Positions 24,526 through 31,766 of a stretch of 37,691 nt of DNA are shown here, piece by piece (the stretch's first letter is position 1; each line of letters starts with the position of its first letter). The position numbers and the translations under genes were made by a program. Origin of the DNA: Beijerinckiaceae bacterium (lineage in GTDB: Bacteria > Pseudomonadota > Alphaproteobacteria > Rhizobiales > Beijerinckiaceae). The stretch is taken from positions 1 to 37,691 of the forward strand of contig CANJWR010000024.1 of assembly GCA_947478455.1 (NCBI GenBank), given 5' to 3'. The notes beneath the pieces are model-generated. The model ran no database searches. It saw only the letters and a program-made list of their open reading frames with translations, and was not told where the DNA came from.

Positions 24526-25620
24526 CTATTTCTTTTTCTGGTAGTCGACCTCGTCGCCCTCCCGATGCTTCATCACAGCGTGCACCTTTTCAAGAAGCGG
24601 TTTGGGCGTATTCAGGATCTCCTGCGTCAGACGCTGGACTGTTTCACCGTCCATGCTGGGGCCAACCTCGGCGGCCTGCTTGGCCGCCTCGGCCAGAAAG
24701 TCAGGATCCTCCATAGTCGCCATAAAGGCCTTGCGCAGCGCCGCAACCCTTTCGGGCGGAACGCCCGCATTGGTGGCCATCGGCCGCGTCAGGGCGGCGA
24801 CATTGGAGAAGAAATCAAAAATCTGCTTTTCCTCTGCGTTCTTCGCCAGATCGCTTAGAAGCGGAACATCCGGCAGTTCAGGTTCCTTCTTCAGTCCCAC
24901 CTGAAGCAGGAGGTTGAGCTTCCTGTCTCGCACCCAGGCGGGAGAGGTCGTCTTGTATGCGGCCCATGTGGCCGATGCGCGACCGTCGATTTCCAGTCGT
25001 TCCATGGCGATGGCGTCATCCCCTTCGTAGCCGTAGATGACCTTGAATTTCGTCCCGAGCAGATTGTTGTAAACGGCTGGCAATTGCGCCGAAATTGAGC
25101 CTGCACCCGAGGTGCCGAGATGCGCCACGTTGCGACGTGCATCGTCAAGAGTCTTCACTTTTGACTCATGCCAGGTGACCAATACCGGATTGGAGGTGCT
25201 GACATTGCCGATCCACTGAAACTGCCCCATGTCGGCTTTCAGACTGTCGCCGAAGAAATTGAGCGCCTGATACATTGCGATGCCGAGTGAAGGAATGATC
25301 AGGGTCGTTCCGTCCTTGGGAGCAATCTGCGCGACATGGTTCGTGGCCAGCAAGCCGCCGCCACCAGGCATATTCACCGGCACGGATGTCGGATTGCCCG
25401 GAATATGTTTCACTATATGGCGACCAATCAGGCGAGAATAAATGTCGTAAGATCCGCCCGGCGCGCTGCGGATGATCACCCTGATCTGCTTGTCCTTATA
25501 AAAGGCCGCGACAGAATCCTGCGCGACAGCTTCGCCGGGAGGCACAACAAATCCGGCAGAAATGCCAGACAACATAATGCCGAAAGCAATGCGCGAAGCG
25601 TCGCGTCGTGCGTGAAGCAT
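24526..25620 (-). CDS. Tripartite tricarboxylate transporter (TTT/Bug) solute-binding protein
   Basis: The 364-residue protein has an N-terminal export signal (IAFGIMLSGISAGFVVPPGEAVAQ) and the Bug/TctC layout: KQIRVIIRSAPGGSYDIYSRLIGRHI (about 44-69), PGNPTSVPVNMPGGGGLLATN, and PKDGTTLIIPS, in which the PGG and PKDGT loops bind carboxylate ligands. Such proteins deliver tricarboxylates or other organic acids to TctA/TctB membrane partners. Neither partner is in the window, so this is an orphan receptor; the ligand is unknown. The start at ATG 25620 is supported by GGAGG five bases upstream; the longer open frame would overlap nadE and hide the signal peptide. It lies 107 bases downstream of nadE on the same strand. 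Confidence 0.88.
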   Translation of the reverse strand: MLHARRDASRIAFGIMLSGISAGFVVPPGEAVAQDSVAAFYKDKQIRVIIRSAPGGSYDIYSRLIGRHIVKHIPGNPTSVPVNMPGGGGLLATNHVAQIAPKDGTTLIIPSLGIAMYQALNFFGDSLKADMGQFQWIGNVSTSNPVLVTWHESKVKTLDDARRNVAHLGTSGAGSISAQLPAVYNNLLGTKFKVIYGYEGDDAIAMERLEIDGRASATWAAYKTTSPAWVRDRKLNLLLQVGLKKEPELPDVPLLSDLAKNAEEKQIFDFFSNVAALTRPMATNAGVPPERVAALRKAFMATMEDPDFLAEAAKQAAEVGPSMDGETVQRLTQEILNTPKPLLEKVHAVMKHREGDEVDYQKKK

Positions 25621-25727
25621 GAAATCCTCCCATATGTCGATGTCCCGGAGACCGGGCATCGCCCTCAAGGGAAGACTAGGAGTAACAAGCTCAGGCAGCA
25701 AGGGCCTGTCCGAGCCAGTTAGATTGC

Positions 25728-27479
25728 CTATTCCTCGAAACGCTCCGCGCCCCCGATCACCTTCTTTGGCGCTATCGAGGCATCGGGCGCTTTTGCGGCT
25801 TCGCCTGAATCGCGGAAACGGTTGACGATGGGATAGCGGCGGTCGCGGCCGAAGTTCTTCTTCGTCACCTTCACGCCGGGCGCAGCCTGACGACGCTTGT
25901 ATTCGGCGATGTAGAGTAGACGTTCGACCTTCTTCACGACCTCTATGTCGTGGCCGCGTGTGACTATTTCCGAGACGCGCATTTCGCGCTCGACAAGACA
26001 TTCCAGAATATCGTCCAGAACCTCGTAGGGCGGCAGTGAATCCTGATCCTTCTGGTTCTCGCGCAGTTCTGCTGTCTGCGGCTTTGTGATGATATTCTCG
26101 GGGATGACAATTCCGTCCGGCCCCAGCGCGCCAGCGGGTTTCCACCTGTTGCGCAGGGCCGCGAGGCGGAACACCTGCAACTTGTAGAGATCCTTGATCG
26201 GATTGAACCCGCCGTTCATGTCGCCGTAAATCGTCGCGTAGCCGACCGACATTTCGGACTTGTTGCCGGTCGTCACCAGCATGGAGCCGAACTTGTTCGA
26301 GACCGACATGAGCAGCGTTCCGCGTGCCCGGCTTTGCAGATTTTCTTCGGTCGTATCGCGCGGCCGGTCGGCAAACAGCGGCTTAAGGACAGCTTCAAGA
26401 CCTTCCGCGACTGGCGCAATCGACAAGGTATCATAGCGGACGCCCAGCGCCTTCGAGCATTGCTGCGCATCAGCAAGCGATTCGTCCGACGTGAATCGGT
26501 AGGGCAGCATGATGCAATGAACGCGCGACGGCCCCAGCGCATCGACGGCGAGAGCAGCACAAAGAGCAGAATCGATGCCGCCCGACATGCCCATGACGAC
26601 GCCCGGAAAATTGTTCTTGTGCACGTAGTCGCGGAGACCAAGCACGCAGGCGGCATAATCTGCTTCGTCGCCTTCCGGCGTCGTTACGCGAGGCGCCTCG
26701 ATACAGATCCATTCGCCGTCCTGCCGTTCCCACACTGTCTTGCAGATGGTCTCGACAAAGGCCGGCAATTGCGCCGACAGGGAACAATCGCCGTTCAGCG
26801 CGAAGGATGCTCCGTCGAAAACGAGCTCGTCCTGTCCGCCGACCTGATTGAGGTAGATCATCGGCAGACCGCTTTCGCGCACGCGCGCCACCGCGACGTT
26901 CACCCGTTCGTCATTCTTGCCGCGCCAATAAGGAGAACCATTGGGGACGAGCAGAATTTCCGCACCGGTTTCGGCGAGACATTCGACGACTTCCTCACTC
27001 CAGATGTCCTCGCAAATCGGAACGCCCAGCCGCACGCCACGAAAGGCAATCGGGCCCGGCAGAGGGCCGGAGCGGAACACGCGCTTCTCGTCGAACACGC
27101 CATAATTCGGCAAATCGACCTTGAAACGCACCGCCTCGATGCGTCCATGATCCAGCAAAGCGACCGCATTGTAGACCGCGTCATCTTCCGCCCACGGTAG
27201 TCCAACCAGCAGCGCCGGGCCGCCATCGGCGGTTTCGCGGGCGAGGTCTTCCAGTGCTGCGCGGCAGGCCTCCTGAAAGGCAGGTTTGAGAACCAGATCC
27301 TCGGGCGTATAGCCCGCCAGAAAAAGCTCGGAAAACAGCACAAGATCTGCGCCGAAAGCGGCGGCCTGCGCGCGCGCGGCGCGAACGCGGGCGGCATTGC
27401 CGGCGATGTCGCCCACCGTGCAACCGATTTGGGCAAGAGCGATTACGAGACGATTTGCGGGGGAAGTTTTGGCCATCAT
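25728..27479 (-). CDS. nadE: Glutamine-dependent NAD+ synthetase
   Basis: The 583-residue protein fuses an N-terminal nitrilase-type glutaminase to a C-terminal NAD synthetase. The glutaminase triad is visible as Glu51 (FSELFLAGY), Lys120 (RFKVDLPNYGVFDE) and Cys156 (PICEDIW). The synthetase domain has the ATP pyrophosphatase P-loop SGGIDS (299-304) and the family segments TTGNKSEMSVGYATIYGD and DLYKLQVF. It makes NAD+ from deamido-NAD+ using glutamine and ATP in the cytoplasm. Two ATG codons stand in tandem at the start and either may be used. It is divergent from the acyltransferase operon, and the 148-base spacer holds the TetR-type operator. Confidence 0.95.
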   Translation of the reverse strand: MMAKTSPANRLVIALAQIGCTVGDIAGNAARVRAARAQAAAFGADLVLFSELFLAGYTPEDLVLKPAFQEACRAALEDLARETADGGPALLVGLPWAEDDAVYNAVALLDHGRIEAVRFKVDLPNYGVFDEKRVFRSGPLPGPIAFRGVRLGVPICEDIWSEEVVECLAETGAEILLVPNGSPYWRGKNDERVNVAVARVRESGLPMIYLNQVGGQDELVFDGASFALNGDCSLSAQLPAFVETICKTVWERQDGEWICIEAPRVTTPEGDEADYAACVLGLRDYVHKNNFPGVVMGMSGGIDSALCAALAVDALGPSRVHCIMLPYRFTSDESLADAQQCSKALGVRYDTLSIAPVAEGLEAVLKPLFADRPRDTTEENLQSRARGTLLMSVSNKFGSMLVTTGNKSEMSVGYATIYGDMNGGFNPIKDLYKLQVFRLAALRNRWKPAGALGPDGIVIPENIITKPQTAELRENQKDQDSLPPYEVLDDILECLVEREMRVSEIVTRGHDIEVVKKVERLLYIAEYKRRQAAPGVKVTKKNFGRDRRYPIVNRFRDSGEAAKAPDASIAPKKVIGGAERFEE

Positions 27480-27570
27480 CCAGCGGGTTTAGCCGCCCGC
27501 GCGCCATGCGGCAATCGGGCGGAAATTTAACCGGACTTGGGCAGGCTTGACCGCATATGGATTTTTTGTT

Positions 27571-27584
27571 AGTGAATATTCACT
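27571..27584. promoter_or_regulatory. Palindromic operator, probably for the TetR regulator
   Basis: AGTGAATATTCACT is a perfect 14-base palindrome in the spacer between nadE and the acyltransferase operon. It fills the region just upstream of a TACAAT -10 candidate (27585-27590), with TTTTTG 16 bases before that, so a bound protein would block RNA polymerase. Size and symmetry fit TetR-family operators, and the only TetR gene in the window is the last gene of this operon (31042-31638). Autoregulation is therefore likely but inferred. Confidence 0.6.
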
Positions 27585-27627
27585 TACAATATTTCAGGCT
27601 CGACCGGGGCCGGGGCGGAGACAGGCA

Positions 27628-30600
27628 ATGTTTGGCAATTTGATGAAATCGCGGCGCTTTGCGCCCCTGTTCTGGTGTCAGTTCTTTTCGGCATTCAACG
27701 ACAATTTCGTCCGCAACATGCTGGCTATGCTGATCCTGTTCCGGCTCGGCGACGAGCTGGCCGGTTCGCTGATCACGCTGGCGGTGGGCATTTTCATTTT
27801 GCCCTCGATCTTTCTGTCGGCGCCGGGCGGTGAAATCGCCGACGCCAACGACAAGGCGCACATCGCACGCCGGCTGAAATTCGGCGAGATTTTCGTCCAG
27901 ATGGTTGCAGCTGCGGGGTTCCTGTTCGGATCGCTGCCGCTGCTTTATCTGGCTTTGTTCGGCCTCGGCGTTATTGCGGCGCTGTTCGGGCCGATCAAGT
28001 ACGGCATTCTGCCCGATCATCTGGAAACATCCGAATTGCCCGCCGGCAATGCGCTGGTGGAAGGCGCGACCTTTCTGGCGATCCTGCTTGGTCTTGTGGT
28101 TGGCGGCTATGCGGCTTCGGGCGATCGTTCGGCCTGGAGCGTGGTCGTTCAGTTGATGCTGGTCGCCGTCGCCTGCTGGCTGGCGAGCCGCTGGATACCC
28201 GCAACCGGTGTGGCGGCTCCGGGACTGAAGGTCCGCCCGAATATTTTCGCCTCTACCGCCGCGATGGTGCGCGAGTTGAAGCAGGACGCGCGCCTGTGGG
28301 CCTGCGGCCTTGCGGTGAGCTGGTTCTGGATGACGGGCGCGATTGCGCTGTCGCTAGTGCCGGTGGTTATTCGCCATCGTATCGGCGGCGGCATCGACGT
28401 TGAAACCGCGATCAGCGCTCTGTTCGCCATCGGCATCGCCGTCGGCTCCGTTCTGGCGGCGATCATTGCCCACGGGCGCATCATGTTGCTGCCGGTGCCG
28501 CTGGCCGGCCTCGGCATGGCGGCATTCCTGATCGACCTCGGCTTCGCCACCATGGGCCTGCCGCAGGCGTCCACAGACATCGGACTGGGTAGCTTCCTGT
28601 CAAGCGCTGTCGGCATGCGCATCGCCATCGATGTACTCGGACTGGCGGGCTGCGGCGGCTTGTTCGTGGTGCCGGCATTCTCTGCCGTGCAGGCATGGGC
28701 AGGCGAGGATCGCCGTGCGCGCGTCGTAGCCGCCGTGAATATCGTCAATTCCATCTTCATCGTCGGCGGATCGCTGACGACAGCCTTGCTGCAATGGCAC
28801 GGAATCGGATTGAGCGAACCGACGCTTCTGCTTGGCCTTGGCCTGCTCAACGCGATAGCTGCCTTTGTGTGGATCAAGATTCTGCCCGGTCACTTTGTAT
28901 CAGACCTGCTGAATCTCATCTTCAGACTGGTTTATCGGCTCGAAGTGAAGGGCCTCGAAAACCTCCCGCCTTCAGGCACCCCCTGTGTGATCGCGCTCAA
29001 TCACGTGTCGTTCCTTGATGCGCCGGTGATCCTGTCGATCCTCGACGAGAAGCCGGTTTTCGCCATCGACTGGCAGATCGCGAACGCGTGGTGGGTCAAG
29101 CCGTTCCTGTCCATTGCGCGCTGCTATCCGATGGACCCCACACGCCCGCTTTCGACGCGTGGCCTCATCAACGAAGTGAAGGCCGGGCACAGGCTGGTGA
29201 TTTTCCCGGAAGGCCGCATCACCGTCACCGGAAGCCTGATGAAGGTTTATGACGGCGCAGCGATGATTGCCGACAAATCAGGGGCCGTTGTGATTCCCGT
29301 GCGTCTCGACGGACTGGAGCGCACGCATTTCTCACGCATGCCTGTCGGGATGATCCGCAAGAAGCTGTTTCCGAAAGTGCGCGTCACGATCCTCCCCGGT
29401 ACGCCGCTCAGGATCGACGAGAATGTCTTCGGTCGCAAACGCCGTCAGCAGGCGGGTGCCGCCTTGTACGATCGCATGTCGGATCTGATCTTCCGCACGT
29501 CCAACACCGACCGGACGATCTTTCAGGCCATTCTGGACAGCGCCAATCTCCTCGGCACGTCACGTACGATGCTGGAAGACCCGCTGGGCGGCTCGCTGAC
29601 CACCCGCAAAGCGCTCATCGGCGCTGCCGTTCTGGGCCGCAAGATTCAGGCGATCACCGCTGATGCGGAAATCGTCGGCATGATGTTGCCGAATGCGAAT
29701 GGCGCTGCGGTCACATTCATGGCGCTGCAGTCAGGCGGTCGCATCGTGGCGATGCTCAACTATACTGCCGGCATCGCCAATCTGGTTTCAGCCTGCGGCT
29801 CTGCGCGGGTGAAGACCGTCCTTACTTCAAGAGCCTTTGTGGAAAAGGCCAATCTGCAAAATGTGGTCGCCGAACTCGGCAAGCATGTATCCATCTGCTG
29901 GCTGGAAGATCTCCGCAAGGAGATCGGAGCGCTCGACAAGTTGCGCGGATTGCTGGGCGCCATGCGTCCTTTAACGACGAGCGCGGCGCCGGACGATCCC
30001 GCCGTCGTGCTCTTCACCTCGGGCTCAGAAGGCGCGCCCAAGGGCGTGGTTCTGTCGCACAGAAACATCGTATCCAATGTTGCTCAGATCAACGCACGCT
30101 TCGACATCACGCCCGCCGACATCGTCTTCAATGCATTGCCGGTGTTTCATTCCTTCGGCCTGACGGGCGGCATGCTGCTTGGCATGCTTTCGGGCATGAA
30201 AGTCTATCTCTATCCGTCTCCCCTGCACTACCGGCAGATTCCGGAAATCGTCTACGGCATCAATGCGACCGTACTGTTTGGAACAGATACGTTCGTCAAC
30301 GGCTATGCGCGTATGGCGAACCCTTATGACTTCCGCTCGCTGCGTTACATCATCGCTGGCGCGGAGCCGGTGAAGGCCGAGACCCGCAGGCTCTATTCCG
30401 AGAAATTCGGACTCAGAATTCTGGAAGGGTATGGCGTGACCGAAACCGCGCCGGTGCTGGCTGTCAACTCGGCGATGTTCAACCAGGTCGGCACGGTCGG
30501 CCGACTCATGCCGGGCGTCGAATACAAGCTCGAAACGGTTCCCGGCATCGACGATGGGGGGCGACTGCATGTGCGCGGCCCCAATGTGATGCTCGGATAT

Positions 30601-31038
30601 TATCGCGCCGACAATCCGGGCGTTCTGGAAGAAACGCCCGGCGGCTGGCACGATACAGGCGATATCGTCACGGTCGATCCGCTGACTTTTGTGACCATCA
30701 AGGGACGCGCGAAACGGTTTGCGAAGATTGCGGGCGAGATGGTTTCGCTGGCGGCTGTCGAACTCATGTGCTCGGGTCTGTGGCCCGAACATCCGCCCGC
30801 CCTTGTGTCGGTTCCCGATGCCCGCAAGGGCGAGCGGCTCATCATGGTGACCACCAAGCCGGAGGCCACTCGCGCAGAAGTTCAAGCCTATATGAAGTCG
30901 CGCGGCGCGACCGAACTTATGATGCCAGGCGACATCATGTGTGTTGACGCCCTGCCGCTGCTGGGCTCCGGCAAGACCGACTATGTGGAACTCAACCGCA
31001 TGGTGCGCGAGCGCGTCGATGCGGCGAAGCAGGCCTGA
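27628..31038 (+). CDS. LplT-PlsC-acyl-ACP synthetase fusion (acyl-ACP--phospholipid acyltransferase, Aas-type)
   Basis: Three functions are joined in one 1,136-residue chain. Residues 1 to about 420 form a 12-helix MFS transporter of the lysophospholipid type (LplT), opening with RRFAPLFWCQFFSAFNDNF. Residues about 430-640 are a PlsC-type acyltransferase, with the HX4D box (His459, Asp464, in NHVSFLDAP) and FPEGRITVTG near 526. From about 650 an AMP-forming acyl-ACP synthetase follows, with the P-loop FTSGSEGAPKGV near 795-806, GYGVTETAP and the HDTGDIV hinge. Together they flip lysophospholipid inward, activate a fatty acid on ACP and re-acylate the lipid. The start at 27628 has GGAG seven bases upstream. 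In E. coli lplT and aas are separate; the three-part fusion is common in alphaproteobacteria. The TetR gene follows after four bases. Confidence 0.92.
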   Translation: MFGNLMKSRRFAPLFWCQFFSAFNDNFVRNMLAMLILFRLGDELAGSLITLAVGIFILPSIFLSAPGGEIADANDKAHIARRLKFGEIFVQMVAAAGFLFGSLPLLYLALFGLGVIAALFGPIKYGILPDHLETSELPAGNALVEGATFLAILLGLVVGGYAASGDRSAWSVVVQLMLVAVACWLASRWIPATGVAAPGLKVRPNIFASTAAMVRELKQDARLWACGLAVSWFWMTGAIALSLVPVVIRHRIGGGIDVETAISALFAIGIAVGSVLAAIIAHGRIMLLPVPLAGLGMAAFLIDLGFATMGLPQASTDIGLGSFLSSAVGMRIAIDVLGLAGCGGLFVVPAFSAVQAWAGEDRRARVVAAVNIVNSIFIVGGSLTTALLQWHGIGLSEPTLLLGLGLLNAIAAFVWIKILPGHFVSDLLNLIFRLVYRLEVKGLENLPPSGTPCVIALNHVSFLDAPVILSILDEKPVFAIDWQIANAWWVKPFLSIARCYPMDPTRPLSTRGLINEVKAGHRLVIFPEGRITVTGSLMKVYDGAAMIADKSGAVVIPVRLDGLERTHFSRMPVGMIRKKLFPKVRVTILPGTPLRIDENVFGRKRRQQAGAALYDRMSDLIFRTSNTDRTIFQAILDSANLLGTSRTMLEDPLGGSLTTRKALIGAAVLGRKIQAITADAEIVGMMLPNANGAAVTFMALQSGGRIVAMLNYTAGIANLVSACGSARVKTVLTSRAFVEKANLQNVVAELGKHVSICWLEDLRKEIGALDKLRGLLGAMRPLTTSAAPDDPAVVLFTSGSEGAPKGVVLSHRNIVSNVAQINARFDITPADIVFNALPVFHSFGLTGGMLLGMLSGMKVYLYPSPLHYRQIPEIVYGINATVLFGTDTFVNGYARMANPYDFRSLRYIIAGAEPVKAETRRLYSEKFGLRILEGYGVTETAPVLAVNSAMFNQVGTVGRLMPGVEYKLETVPGIDDGGRLHVRGPNVMLGYYRADNPGVLEETPGGWHDTGDIVTVDPLTFVTIKGRAKRFAKIAGEMVSLAAVELMCSGLWPEHPPALVSVPDARKGERLIMVTTKPEATRAEVQAYMKSRGATELMMPGDIMCVDALPLLGSGKTDYVELNRMVRERVDAAKQA

Positions 31039-31041
31039 CCG

Positions 31042-31638
31042 GTGCTACCTGTTGCAGAAAAGGTGCGCCGCAGCGGCCGCGACACGCGACAGCGTATCGA
31101 GACGGAAGCCCTGCGGCTGTTCGCCCTGAAGGGCGTAGACGGAACATCGATTCGTGATATCGCGCTGGCGGTGGGGGTCGCCGACGCGGCGCTCTACCGT
31201 CATTTCAAATCGAAGGACGAAATCGCCGAGAGCCTGTTCCGGATGCACTATGCAAAACTGGCGAAGGACATTGCGGCCATCAGCAGCGAGACAGTTGACT
31301 TTCCAACGCTGGCCCGGCGACTGATCGGTCTATTCTGCCAACTGTTCGACGAAACGCCGGATGTGTTTCGCTTTCTCCTGATGAACCAGCATGCGCATCT
31401 GCAAGAGATCGACGATGACGAAAACGTTGTGCGTCATTTGCACTCCATCATGCAAAATGCCCGGGACAGTGGTCAGATCGGCATCGCCGACGCTGACCTC
31501 GCCGCCGCCATTGCGCTCGGGGCCGTCGTGCAGCCGGCGACGTTCAAGCTCTACGGGCGACTGCCCGGCGCACTTTGGACCCATGCGGAAACGATCTCAA
31601 AAGCAGTCATCCGGGCATTGGGCGGTAGGGACGATTAA
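31042..31638 (+). CDS. TetR/AcrR-family transcriptional regulator
   Basis: The 198-residue regulator has an N-terminal helix-turn-helix in ALRLFALKGVDGTSIRDIALAVGVADAALYRHFKSKDEI (about 24-61), cited here only as a landmark for positions. The DNA-contact signature LYRHF is typical of TetR repressors. The C-terminal ligand domain is all-helical with no recognisable effector signature. It starts at GTG three bases after the acyltransferase stop, so the two genes form an operon. The probable target is the palindrome at 27571-27584, and the inducer may be a fatty acid, acyl-CoA or lysolipid, judging by the partner gene; both points are inference. Confidence 0.9.
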   Translation: MLPVAEKVRRSGRDTRQRIETEALRLFALKGVDGTSIRDIALAVGVADAALYRHFKSKDEIAESLFRMHYAKLAKDIAAISSETVDFPTLARRLIGLFCQLFDETPDVFRFLLMNQHAHLQEIDDDENVVRHLHSIMQNARDSGQIGIADADLAAAIALGAVVQPATFKLYGRLPGALWTHAETISKAVIRALGGRDD

Positions 31639-31702
31639 AGTTTCCCGGCTGAAAAACGGGACGCGGCACGTTCGCGCTGGAAACGCCCTTCGAGTAAAAC
31701 TT

Positions 31703-31726
31703 GTCTTGGCGAAGCCTCGCCTAGAC
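31703..31726. promoter_or_regulatory. Imperfect palindrome/hairpin in the pepN promoter region
   Basis: The arms GTCT-T-GGCGA and TCGCC-T-AGAC are complementary except for one T-T pair and enclose AGCC. The dyad stands immediately before a TATATAA stretch (31731-31737) and 40 bases before the pepN start. There is no T tract after it, so it is not an intrinsic terminator; it could be an operator or part of the leader RNA. Confidence 0.4.
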
Positions 31727-31766
31727 GCCATATATAAATCGAGAATTTCAATCCCGGAAGGTTCCG

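Noticed and set aside
25621-26145. N-terminal extension of the TTT receptor frame
   Set aside because: It overlaps nadE, would bury the signal peptide, and the ATG at 25620 has a strong ribosome-binding site.
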